Positions 16,277 to 24,613 of a DNA stretch of 45,618 nucleotides are shown here, one piece after another. Below the pieces are notes generated by a model, which saw only the letters and a list, made by a program, of their open reading frames with translations, had not been told where the DNA came from and did not search any database. This DNA comes from Chryseobacterium potabilaquae. GTDB taxonomy: Bacteria > Bacteroidota > Bacteroidia > Flavobacteriales > Weeksellaceae. The stretch covers positions 1-45,618 of the forward strand of contig NZ_CACVBR010000030.1 of assembly GCF_902728265.1 (NCBI RefSeq), written 5' to 3'. The translations under genes were made by a program, and so were the position numbers. The number at the start of each line of letters is the position of its first letter. Within the stretch, counting starts at the first letter, position 1.

Positions 16277-17815
16277 TTATTTCTTAATCAATTTTGCGTT
16301 CGTTGTTTTATTCGTATCGGTTTTAATGGTAATCAAATAGGCGCCATGAATGAGAGGCTGCGTGTTAATCTTGGTCACCTTATTATTAGTTTTCATACTT
16401 TGCACTTGCCTTCCACTCATATCATACATTAGGATATCAGCTTCCTTGAAATCAAATCCGATTTCTACATACGCATACTCTGATACAGGGTTGGGATAGA
16501 TCTTTATATCTTGCTTCTCGATTAATTGATCGATCTGCTTATCTTCTAGTTTGACAATTTTCCAATTTTCAGAGCCAAATTTTTCAGCGCTGGTTCCTGC
16601 TATAATGATCGAGCCATCTTTATTTAATTGAATATCAGAGAGTCTTTCTTCTCGTTTTTTTGATTCACCTTTGACATACTTTCTCCACTGTTCATTACCA
16701 TTTCCATCAAGGTATAACATCCAAAAAGTCATATCTCCCGTTTCCATTCTTTCCTCAGATTGAGTATAGCCTCCTATCAATATCCCTTGAGTAAGATCTT
16801 CACTTTCAATAACATGGGTTGCCATTAATAGATCACGATTTTTGAAATTATAGGATTTCTGCCAGATTTCTTCACCTTTTTCATCCAGTGAGATTAGCCA
16901 TACATCTGTTCCTTCTTCCAATCCTACCGTTTTATTGCCTGATCTATCGGATCTGGATTCTCCTCCTATAATAAAACCTGTAGAGGTTGATGCCAATGTT
17001 CTAAGATGGTCATCCTCTCTTCCTCCAAAGTTTTTTTCCCATTCTACCTTTCCTAAGTTACTGAGTTTTACCACCCAAAAATCTCCTTCGCCATAGTGAT
17101 CTGTAGTCTTTGATCCACTCGCATTGCTTCTGGAATAGATTCCTAATAAAGCTCCTCCATCCCTCGTAGGGATCATCTTTTCAATCTCATCGTTTACCTT
17201 ACCACCTAAAATCAATTGTGACAATTCTTTTCCATTTTTATCCAGTCTTACAACAAGAACATCCTTTGCTCCATATCCTTTATCTGTGTTTTGAATATTC
17301 CCTGCTACAAAGAATCCTAGATCAGTAGTCTGGATAGCGGCTCTGGCCTGTTCCTCAGCAGCCGAACCAATGGTTTTTTGCCAAATTTCATCTCCAAATT
17401 CATTAATACGGATGAGCCACATATCGGAACCTCCTTTGGACTCTTCTTTTTTATCCAGACCTTTTCCTGAGTATGAAGTTCCTGCTAGAAGATGACCTCC
17501 ATCCTGAGTGGATACGGTGGCAGATAAAAAGTCATGGTTATCCCCTGAGAAATATTTCTCCCAGACCTCTTCTCCTTGCCCATTAAGCTTAATCAAATGA
17601 AAATCGTAGCCCTTATTTTGTTTGTTGCCTACATTTTGAAGCTGCTGACTCTGGATAGAACTTCCCGTAATTAAGTATTGTCTATCAAGAGTAGTAGTGA
17701 TCTGACTTAGAAAATCCTGCGTTGAGGATTGAATATCTCTTTGCCAGACGACTTCCTGTGAAAAAAACACAGGAATAGCGCATAGGTACAGCGCACCGAA
17801 GTAAAGTTTTTTCAT
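16277..17815 (-). CDS. Secreted beta-propeller-like protein with T9SS sorting tail
   Basis: This 512-residue protein has signal peptide MKKLYFGALYLCAIPVFFSQ. About seven repeats built around LIKLNGQGEEVWEK, WLIRINEFGDEIWQK and FWVVKLSNLGKVEWEKNFGG suggest a beta-propeller. The C-terminal 75 residues, starting IKIYPNPVSEYAYVEI and ending THGAYLITIKT-like then KLIKK, form a type A T9SS sorting domain. It is the first gene of the leftward operon, 8 bases before the 1022-residue RHS protein. As the only member with a sorting tail, it is the best candidate to link the RHS assembly to the secretion machinery or cell surface. Confidence 0.82.
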   Translation of the reverse strand: MKKLYFGALYLCAIPVFFSQEVVWQRDIQSSTQDFLSQITTTLDRQYLITGSSIQSQQLQNVGNKQNKGYDFHLIKLNGQGEEVWEKYFSGDNHDFLSATVSTQDGGHLLAGTSYSGKGLDKKEESKGGSDMWLIRINEFGDEIWQKTIGSAAEEQARAAIQTTDLGFFVAGNIQNTDKGYGAKDVLVVRLDKNGKELSQLILGGKVNDEIEKMIPTRDGGALLGIYSRSNASGSKTTDHYGEGDFWVVKLSNLGKVEWEKNFGGREDDHLRTLASTSTGFIIGGESRSDRSGNKTVGLEEGTDVWLISLDEKGEEIWQKSYNFKNRDLLMATHVIESEDLTQGILIGGYTQSEERMETGDMTFWMLYLDGNGNEQWRKYVKGESKKREERLSDIQLNKDGSIIIAGTSAEKFGSENWKIVKLEDKQIDQLIEKQDIKIYPNPVSEYAYVEIGFDFKEADILMYDMSGRQVQSMKTNNKVTKINTQPLIHGAYLITIKTDTNKTTNAKLIKK

Positions 17816-18016
17816 TGTTTTATTTTTAAAAGTTGTGAACTTAGAAATTCAATTTATTTATCAAAATGGAGAAATCCCCTATTTTATTTTGATTATTCTA
17901 GGCAACTATCAATTGTAATTCTATAGGTGTAATTTTGATTTATGTCCATGGATAAAGGCATCGAGAGTAATTTTGATTTCATTTATAAGTAGTTGTATTT
18001 GTATTATTTAAGTTTG

Positions 18017-18024
18017 CAAAAGTA
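18017..18024 (-). promoter_or_regulatory. Probable -7 box of the toxin operon promoter
   Basis: On the minus strand TACTTTTG, followed by CAAAC, is a good TAnnTTTG box. It lies about 200 bases upstream of the first gene of the operon, implying a long leader. No matching TTTG -33 is seen at normal distance. The leader and the flanking bases 17816-18207 contain no open frame I can support. Confidence 0.45.
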
Positions 18025-18207
18025 ACACCTTTATATGGGTATTAAAAATTCCTGCATATGAGATTTATTAGGTCAGTGTTTTAATTATTTCTGCAAAGAT
18101 ATTTTCTAATAGCGTCAAAACTCGACGTATTATATTTTTCTTTATCTTTTATGAAAATATTTTTTTTCAGTATTCTTTAATCACGTTGGGGGATATATTT
18201 TTTCTAG

Positions 18208-18284
18208 TGTTAGTTTATTCTAACATTTTCATTGAATTTGTGTAAAATAAATGTTAGATAGCTTGTTTTATTAATCTAACATTT
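18208..18284. promoter_or_regulatory. Cluster of TGTTAG/CTAACA sites before late operon
   Basis: Four half-sites form two inverted repeats. TGTTAG-N6-CTAACA occupies 18208-18225. The second is a perfect 11-bp pair, AAATGTTAGAT (18249-18259) and ATCTAACATTT (18274-18284). The cluster lies 75-150 bases upstream of the first gene of the terminase operon and also behind the leftward toxin operon promoter. It looks like the operator array of a late-gene regulator or of a factor controlling both divergent units. Confidence 0.6.
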
Positions 18285-18358
18285 GTAACTTTACTTTGAT
18301 TATAAGGGATTATTTCAATAGTATCCCTTTGTAGATTTAGACTCATCCAGCTTACATC

Positions 18359-18622
18359 ATGCCAAAAAAACAAATCGATATTACGGATAAAATTATAGGT
18401 ATTTATGTTGAGAAATACTTTGGTGAAAAACTGTGTGATATTCAGGGAAGATATCATGTAAAGTGTCATTCTGCTATTTATTTTTATTGTTCTGTTGTAG
18501 AAGACCGGTTGAGATTTAATAAAGAGCTGAGAGAAAAGATAGAAATTAAGAAAAATGAATACAAATCAAAGATTAGAATTAATAGAGAGAGAAGGGAAAA
18601 TAGCTTCCGTTCTCAAAGATGA
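18359..18622 (+). CDS. First gene of late operon, hypothetical
   Basis: This 87-residue, very basic C-terminus (KIEIKKNEYKSKIRINRERR) follows a compact N-terminal part with three Cys. It is unrecognised. It is the first rightward gene after the operator-like cluster, so it may regulate or act early in packaging. The 18555 frame overlaps its end by 68 bases. Confidence 0.45.
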   Translation: MPKKQIDITDKIIGIYVEKYFGEKLCDIQGRYHVKCHSAIYFYCSVVEDRLRFNKELREKIEIKKNEYKSKIRINRERRENSFRSQR

Positions 18623-18737
18623 ACTTATGGTGATACAAAACAATGCTATTGCAGAAGGCTATTTGCTCACCTACCTGTACTCCGATAATGTCTTTGTGTA
18701 TATGTTATTCTCGAAATTCACATTACCAACTGCCTAA
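18555..18737 (+). CDS. Small hypothetical protein before terminase
   Basis: This 60-residue protein has an N-terminal charged helix (NQRLELIEREGKIASVLKDEL) and a hydrophobic second half. It overlaps the upstream gene by 68 bases and ends 9 bases before the terminase small subunit gene. The overlap is long, so only one of the two frames may be real. I favour both weakly because spacing to the next gene is tight. Confidence 0.4.
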   Translation: MNTNQRLELIEREGKIASVLKDELMVIQNNAIAEGYLLTYLYSDNVFVYMLFSKFTLPTA

Positions 18738-18746
18738 ACTCATGAG

Positions 18747-19157
18747 ATGGCTTACAAGAAAAAAGAAATCTTTGAAAAAGCTAAGGAAGTTATTCCCCAA
18801 TACAAACTTTTCTTCATTGAAGATATTGTTTCTTTTCTGCCTTGCGATAAAACTACATTTTATCGTTTTTTCCCACCAGAATGCAACGAATACAACGAGC
18901 TAAAGGAATTACTGGAGAAAAACAGAGTTGAACTGAAAGTATCCATGCGATCAAAATGGTATACATCGAATGCTCCAGTCTTACAGATGGCATTAATGAA
19001 ACTTCTTGCCACTCCCGAAGAACTTCAAAAATTAAGTCAGACATATATTGATCATTCTAATAAAGGAGGAAAATTCAATGATGGAAAATTAATTATAGCG
19101 GGCAAAAAATTCGCAAGCCAATATGAAAACCCACAAACCGATGAGTCTTCAAATTGA
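18747..19157 (+). CDS. terS: Probable terminase small subunit
   Basis: This 136-residue protein has an N-terminal helical region and a helix-turn-helix-like segment, FFIEDIVSFLPCDKTTFYRFFPPECNEY. A helical LKELLEKNRVELKVSMRSKW oligomerisation-like part follows, with a flexible acidic tail. Its position directly before the large subunit, overlapping it by 17 bases, and its DNA-binding-like N-terminus identify it as the packaging-site recognition subunit. Small subunits diverge strongly, so the call rests on context as well as pattern. Confidence 0.75.
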   Translation: MAYKKKEIFEKAKEVIPQYKLFFIEDIVSFLPCDKTTFYRFFPPECNEYNELKELLEKNRVELKVSMRSKWYTSNAPVLQMALMKLLATPEELQKLSQTYIDHSNKGGKFNDGKLIIAGKKFASQYENPQTDESSN

Positions 19158-20448
19158 AATTGATGAAAGTGCGTATTCAAAGAATTTTGAAAACCTGTTG
19201 GTCTCACATGATAGGTATATCGTTGCCTTTGGGGGTAGAGGAAGTGGAAAAACAGATACTTTTTATCTCAAATATCTTTTGGAATTATTCCAGCCTTACT
19301 CCTTTAAATTGGCTTATATCAACAAAGAAAAAACGAATATTAGGGATCAGCAATATGCTGGATTTAAAAGAGTGGCACAAAGAACAGGTTTGTATGAGTA
19401 TCTTCATTTTTCAGAGGGGACCTATAAAATAGTAAACTCTGAAAACGGGAATGCCTTAGTCCCCAAAGGAATGGATGATCCGGAAAAAACAAAAGGGCTT
19501 GATGGGATCACAGCCATTTGGTGGGATGAGATCAACAAAGGAACCAAAGAAGATTTTACCGCTTTAAATAAACTGTTGAGAAGTCCTGAGGCTGAATATC
19601 TTCAATTTGCCTTATCTTTTAATCCTGTAAGTGAAAATCATTGGCTAAGATCCATGTTCTTTGATGAAAAGAATGGATATGGGCTTAATGAAAGATTTAG
19701 AGGTAAAGGCTATCTGCATCATTCAACCTATCGGGACAATGAATTTATAAACCAGGAAGAATATCTTGAAACCTTACTTGCTGATAATTATGATCAAAGC
19801 AGTATTGACTGTGATATTTACGGAGTATGGGGAAATCCTAAGAAGGGTAATTTATTCATCAATACCTTCAAAAAAGAAAAACATGTTCCTCCCATTCCCT
19901 ATTTATTTGACAGAAGTCTGTACACCTATATTTCTGTTGACTTTAATGTTAATCCTATGACCGCTCTTGTATTACAGACGGATCTTCATTTACGGAAAAT
20001 AAGAATCATCAATGAGTTTAGGGATTTTGACAGTGATATTTATAAACTCTGTGACTGGATCGGTAGAAATTATAATACAAGAGATCTTTTCATCACGGGG
20101 GATAGCAGTGGAAATAACCGGCATTCTTATTCTAAAGGGAGCTTAAGTGGATATCAGATTATACAAAACCAATTGAAACTCAACTTTACTCAAATCAAAG
20201 CCATGAAAGGAAAACCAGCCGGATATGTTCAGTCAAAAAGATTAATCGGAAATGCTTTTTTTGCAAGACATCCCGATATGAGTATCAGTAATGCCCCCTT
20301 TTTAGTGGAAGACCTGGAGTCGGTTTCATTAAAGCCTTCCGGAGACATGGATAAGACTTCCGATCCTTCCCAATCTCACCTGCTTGATTGCTTATTGGAT
20401 GGACTATATACCATTACAAGAGGAAATGTTAAAAACATACCAAATTAA
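19141..20448 (+). CDS. terL: Terminase large subunit (packaging ATPase/nuclease)
   Basis: The product is 435 residues from the ATG at 19141. An in-frame ATG at 19123 is possible. Walker A GGRGSGKT is at residues 31-38 and Walker B TAIWWDEI at about 124-131. The C-terminal RNase H-like nuclease carries Asp267 (SVDFNVNP), Asp321 (TGDSSGNN) and Asp416 (LLDCLLDG). The protein pumps DNA into the prohead and cuts it. Family: phage terminase large subunit (PBSX/Terminase_3-like). It is followed by tail genes rather than the portal, which is unusual. Confidence 0.95.
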   Translation: MSLQIEIDESAYSKNFENLLVSHDRYIVAFGGRGSGKTDTFYLKYLLELFQPYSFKLAYINKEKTNIRDQQYAGFKRVAQRTGLYEYLHFSEGTYKIVNSENGNALVPKGMDDPEKTKGLDGITAIWWDEINKGTKEDFTALNKLLRSPEAEYLQFALSFNPVSENHWLRSMFFDEKNGYGLNERFRGKGYLHHSTYRDNEFINQEEYLETLLADNYDQSSIDCDIYGVWGNPKKGNLFINTFKKEKHVPPIPYLFDRSLYTYISVDFNVNPMTALVLQTDLHLRKIRIINEFRDFDSDIYKLCDWIGRNYNTRDLFITGDSSGNNRHSYSKGSLSGYQIIQNQLKLNFTQIKAMKGKPAGYVQSKRLIGNAFFARHPDMSISNAPFLVEDLESVSLKPSGDMDKTSDPSQSHLLDCLLDGLYTITRGNVKNIPN

Positions 20449-20454
20449 AATATC

Positions 20455-21084
20455 ATGTATAAAGTATACAAAAAAACACCTCAGGAAGTTTGGGTAATGA
20501 ATGAAACCTCCAAAGAACTAACTAGGCTTAAACGTATTAAAAGCCATTGGGAATTAGGAGACTTTTATGTATTTAACAGTGTTCTATCGATGCCTTATCA
20601 GAGAAAGGTCATGTTTGATCTTATCCAACAGTTTAATACACTAGGAATAGACAAAGAAGAACTCATTAAAGAAAATAATGAGATTCTTACTTTACTTGAA
20701 TCCAGAGAACAGGGGTTTGAAATGAAGATCTACAGTAAAATTACGGAGATCAACAAAACTGCCAAATCCTTGTGGGACTATCAAAGATCCTCCATGCTTA
20801 TTGCGGCACTTCTTGTAGTGCATGAGGATGATCTTGATCTCATCGGTATTTTTGATCAGCAGCAGGCCGAAAAAAGAATTAATGAATGGTCTAAAGATTC
20901 TGAGCTGCTTGCTTTTTTTTTGAACATAGCACAAATGAAATGCAACAATCTGATAAACAAATTAGAAGTGAATTTACCCAACTTTTTGGAAACAGAATTC
21001 CCCTCGATACAGCCCCAACTCATATCCAAAGAAGAAAAATGGTTCTTAAGGCTCATAAACAAAATAAAGAACTTATTGAATTGA
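20455..21084 (+). CDS. Tail assembly chaperone (G-like), short form
   Basis: This 209-residue helical protein is encoded two genes before the tape measure, the standard position of the lambda G / G-T chaperone pair. Codon 153 onward reads GCT TTT TTT TTG AAC across a run of nine T (20913-20921). The -1 frame opens at 20904, so slippage fuses residues 1-155 to an 89-residue extension ending at 21188. That architecture (short form plus frameshifted long form just upstream of the tape measure) is diagnostic of tail chaperones. Sequence similarity to lambda G is not visible. Confidence 0.75.
   Translation: MYKVYKKTPQEVWVMNETSKELTRLKRIKSHWELGDFYVFNSVLSMPYQRKVMFDLIQQFNTLGIDKEELIKENNEILTLLESREQGFEMKIYSKITEINKTAKSLWDYQRSSMLIAALLVVHEDDLDLIGIFDQQQAEKRINEWSKDSELLAFFLNIAQMKCNNLINKLEVNLPNFLETEFPSIQPQLISKEEKWFLRLINKIKNLLN
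20913..20922 (+). promoter_or_regulatory. Programmed -1 ribosomal frameshift site
   Basis: Nine consecutive T followed by G contain the slippery heptamer T-TTT-TTG in the zero frame (20916-20922). A slip back by one base continues as TTT GAA CAT AGC in a frame that stays open to the TAA or TGA at 21186-21188. The only upstream stop of that frame is TGA at 20901-20903, so the slip must occur in this short window. A 9-T run in a coding region is otherwise disfavoured. Confidence 0.75.
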
Positions 21085-21188
21085 TTGCCGGAGGAGATAT
21101 TGAGAAGATCCACTATATACAATCATTATCCGTGGCGGAAGTATACCGGCTTATGAATGATTTTTTGTCAAAATCCAAAAAGACATAA
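20919..21188 (+). CDS. Tail assembly chaperone T extension (frameshift product)
   Basis: This is the -1 frame extension, about 89 residues beginning FEHSTNEMQQSDKQIRSEF and ending MNDFLSKSKKT. Fused to the first 155 residues of the upstream frame it gives a product of about 244 residues. An ATG at 20940 could start an independent 82-residue protein, but the open frame continues upstream through EHSTNE exactly to the slippery T run. It ends 16 bases before the tape measure ATG. In lambda the T domain binds the tape measure protein. Confidence 0.7.
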   Translation, partial: FEHSTNEMQQSDKQIRSEFTQLFGNRIPLDTAPTHIQRRKMVLKAHKQNKELIELIAGGDIEKIHYIQSLSVAEVYRLMNDFLSKSKKT

Positions 21189-21204
21189 ACGATACATTTG
21201 TCTT

Positions 21205-24200
21205 ATGGATCCAAGTGCTATTTTCACCGTTGAATTTGACAAAGAGAAGTTTGTCTATAATGTTTCTGAGGCGATTAAATCAAGCGAAAAGTTCGAGGAG
21301 AAAATGGAATCTTTATCTAAAAGTGCCGATCAAATTAATTTCTCCCGACCCATATCCCAACTTAACAAATTTAAAGAAGAGCTTACCTCTGCCTTTAAAG
21401 CTCAAAACTCACAATTGGGTCTTTCCAAAGATCAGATCAATCAATCGGTCGATACTATCATAAAGTCGGAATCAAAAATAAAAGAATTTCTAAGCGCCTT
21501 CAAGAAAGATTTACAATCGGCAACGGATCCTCAGGAGTTTAAAACGTTGAGAGATGCAGTCACTCTTACTGAAAATGCTCTTGCCGAATTAACAGGAGAA
21601 GAACTCAAAAACGAAACGGCCACCAAATCGGCAAAAGCGAGATTGAGAGAAATGAAACAGGAACTCATAGAGCTTGAAGATGCAGGTCTTGATGATACCC
21701 AAATGTTTCGCCAGCTCACCATAGAAAGTGCCCGGCTAACAGATCAAATGGGTGACCAGGCAGAACAAATCAGGGTCTTATCTTCTGATACTTTTGGTCT
21801 GGATGCAGGGGTTGACTTGCTCACGCAATTGGCTGCCGGCTGGCAACTCACCGAAGGAGCAATGCAACTGTTTGGACTTTCTACTGAGGAAACAGAGGAG
21901 CAGATGCAAAAATTGGTGGCCATTCAATCCGTCATGAATGGACTTCAGGAAATTCACGCTTTTTTAACCGGTCAAAGTGCCGCGAAATTAGCCCTACTCA
22001 ACGGGTGGAATAAAGCAGTGGCCCTGAGTACAGCGTTAGTGGCCACAATTACCGGGGAAGCGACGCTGGCTACAAGAGCCTTTTCCACCGCTTTGGCAGC
22101 AACCGGTATAGGAGCCGTAGTGGTAGCCTTGGGATTATTAATTGCCAATTGGGAAGAAATTACCGCAGCTATTACAGGAGCCACTGCTGCTACTGATGCA
22201 ATTGAAAAAGCCCAAAAAAGTGCCACAGATACCTTAGCATCGGCCAATAAAGAAATTGAACTTCAAAAAGGTTTATTTGAAGCAGCCAGAAAAGGCGTTA
22301 TCAGTAAAAAACAGGCTTTAGATGATTATAACAAAACATTTGGGGATGTGCTCGGAACTGCTAAAAGTTATAATGAAGCCGAAAGGATTTTCAGGGATAA
22401 GACAGGCGCCTATTTAGCAGCACTAAAAACAAGAACAATTGCAGAAGCCTTATTTCAAGAATCGGCAAAAAAAAGAGCCGAAGCCGCTACTCTCCAATTA
22501 AATGGATTGGATAAATTCCGGTCCAGATTTTTTCAGCTTACCGATTCGGAACAAAAAAAATACCAACAAGTCCTGAAAACACAAGGCAAAGATGCCGCAG
22601 ATAAATACTACGAAGGAGTTAACGAGGCCTATGTTTTGGCTCAGAAAAAGAAACCCCTTATCGGAGATGCCAATGACATTGAAAAACAAGCCACTCAATT
22701 TCTTATGGAATCTCTTAGAATTGAAAAAGAAAATCAGCTCCAATTAAACGCCGAAAAAGAGAAGACGAAAAAAGAAAAAAATAAATCGCAAGTTGAAAAT
22801 ATCTATGAAGAATTAAAACGAGGTTTTCAAAGTGATCTTGAAAAATTAAATACAGCCGATTTGAATGGCCTCTCTGCTATCAATGCCAAAGCGGAAGAAA
22901 ATTACAAAGAAAGAATTCGTAAAATAAATGATGCTCTACAGGATGGCAAACTCACCAGGCTTCAAGCTCAGGCCCTAAGAAGTACCGTTGTGGGGATCAA
23001 AAAAACAGAAATCCAACAGGAAGTTAAAAAATTTCAAGAAGAAAGAGCTAAAGCGCTGGAAGAGGCAGATAAGCAGCAGCAATCCCTACAAGATGAATTG
23101 AGCCAAAACAGACTCGATACTATTCAGGATGAATATGAGCGTGAAACTCAAACCATCAAACTCCAGGAAATAGTAAGGATCCAGTCCATTGAAAATGCCA
23201 GAAAAGAAGCAATAGAGAAGATTAATGATCTTGAAAAACAGGAATATATTAATCAGGAGCAGGCTCAAAAAAGGAGTAAGAACTTACAAGAGGTATATGA
23301 CCTGCAAATCGTTGAATTGAAATTAGCCACCAATAAAAAACTTCAGGATGTCAATCTGAGAAGACTGGAGGGTGAACGCGATTTATATGATAAACATCTG
23401 GAAACATTACAGTCCTTTTTAGCCAGTCAGCAAACCCTGGAGATAAAAACCATTACAGAGAGATTCAATGCAGGATTAATTAATGAAGAAAAGTTAAACT
23501 CCGAGATCAGCAAAATCCAAAAAAAGTATAGGGAGCAGGAAAAACAAAACAGGATTCGTCAGATTAACGATACTATAGAAGCTTTACAAATAGAGATTCA
23601 GGCCACAGAGAGTGCTAAAGAGAAAGAAACCAAATTAAAACAAATCTATGACCTTCAAGCCGAGCGAAATACGTTAGAAACCAACCAGAGAAAAACACCT
23701 ACCTTTTTAGAACAAATATTTGGGAATGATGAAAAGGCTAAGAAAAAGGCGGAAGCAGTACAAAATCTTGTAAAAACTACGATCCAGAGTTCTATTGATC
23801 TGTTAAAAGAACAGTCCCAGTTAGAAGTAGAAGCCTACGATCGTGCGATATCACTACAACAGGGAAGGGTCGATGAAGCCCGAAAAATTGCAGATGCCGG
23901 AAATGCTGAATATCTTAGAGAGGAAACTGACCGATTAAATGAACTGGAAGCCAAACGTGAAGCAGCGGCAAGAAGACAGCTGGAAATTGATCAGGCGGTT
24001 CAGGCTTCACAGATACTCGTAGCCGTTGCCGGAGCGGCTGCTCAGATCGCACAAGGAGGAACAGTGGCTGTTATTACAGGAATTGCCTCTATCATAGCAG
24101 CTCTGGGAACAGGAATTACGCTGGTAAATCAAATGAAGTCCAATGCGCCTGAGTTTTACCAGGGAACTGAATATGTTGAAAGAGGAGCTCACCCGGAAGG

Positions 24201-24534
24201 TAGAGACACTATTCCCGCTATGCTCAATATTGGAGAACGGATTGTTCCCACCTATATCAACAAACAATTAAAAGGAATTAAAAATAAAGATTTACCCAAA
24301 CTCCTCACTGGTGAATTGTTTTACAACCCTATGATCCAAATAAGTGAAAAGAATCTATCAAAAGAAGATCATACTTCCGGATTGGAAGAAAGACTAAAAA
24401 ATTTGGAAAGTATACAATCAGAACAATTGGAATATATAAAAGCATTAGGAATAAACATTGTCATGGATAGTGAGGGCTTTGCGGCTTCTTTAGAAACCGT
24501 TTCACTCAAAAAGAAAAAAATGTTTAATGCATAA
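21205..24534 (+). CDS. Tape measure protein
   Basis: The product is 1109 residues from the ATG at 21205. A 16-codon upstream extension overlaps the chaperone and is rejected. Long charged coiled coils dominate (residues about 10-200, 350-930). Two Ala/Gly/Val-rich hydrophobic stretches (about 270-320 and 930-976) are typical of the membrane-active parts of tape measures. The length scales roughly with the tail, so at 1.5 angstrom per residue a tail of roughly 160 nm is expected for a siphovirus. Family: tape measure of long-tailed phages. Confidence 0.92.
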   Translation: MDPSAIFTVEFDKEKFVYNVSEAIKSSEKFEEKMESLSKSADQINFSRPISQLNKFKEELTSAFKAQNSQLGLSKDQINQSVDTIIKSESKIKEFLSAFKKDLQSATDPQEFKTLRDAVTLTENALAELTGEELKNETATKSAKARLREMKQELIELEDAGLDDTQMFRQLTIESARLTDQMGDQAEQIRVLSSDTFGLDAGVDLLTQLAAGWQLTEGAMQLFGLSTEETEEQMQKLVAIQSVMNGLQEIHAFLTGQSAAKLALLNGWNKAVALSTALVATITGEATLATRAFSTALAATGIGAVVVALGLLIANWEEITAAITGATAATDAIEKAQKSATDTLASANKEIELQKGLFEAARKGVISKKQALDDYNKTFGDVLGTAKSYNEAERIFRDKTGAYLAALKTRTIAEALFQESAKKRAEAATLQLNGLDKFRSRFFQLTDSEQKKYQQVLKTQGKDAADKYYEGVNEAYVLAQKKKPLIGDANDIEKQATQFLMESLRIEKENQLQLNAEKEKTKKEKNKSQVENIYEELKRGFQSDLEKLNTADLNGLSAINAKAEENYKERIRKINDALQDGKLTRLQAQALRSTVVGIKKTEIQQEVKKFQEERAKALEEADKQQQSLQDELSQNRLDTIQDEYERETQTIKLQEIVRIQSIENARKEAIEKINDLEKQEYINQEQAQKRSKNLQEVYDLQIVELKLATNKKLQDVNLRRLEGERDLYDKHLETLQSFLASQQTLEIKTITERFNAGLINEEKLNSEISKIQKKYREQEKQNRIRQINDTIEALQIEIQATESAKEKETKLKQIYDLQAERNTLETNQRKTPTFLEQIFGNDEKAKKKAEAVQNLVKTTIQSSIDLLKEQSQLEVEAYDRAISLQQGRVDEARKIADAGNAEYLREETDRLNELEAKREAAARRQLEIDQAVQASQILVAVAGAAAQIAQGGTVAVITGIASIIAALGTGITLVNQMKSNAPEFYQGTEYVERGAHPEGRDTIPAMLNIGERIVPTYINKQLKGIKNKDLPKLLTGELFYNPMIQISEKNLSKEDHTSGLEERLKNLESIQSEQLEYIKALGINIVMDSEGFAASLETVSLKKKKMFNA

Positions 24535-24613
24535 GTATGCCTAATTCATCTAATGAAAATGGGTCTACTCATCCAGCTCAACATTGTTTACTCTCCCCCC
24601 AGATACTACTATC

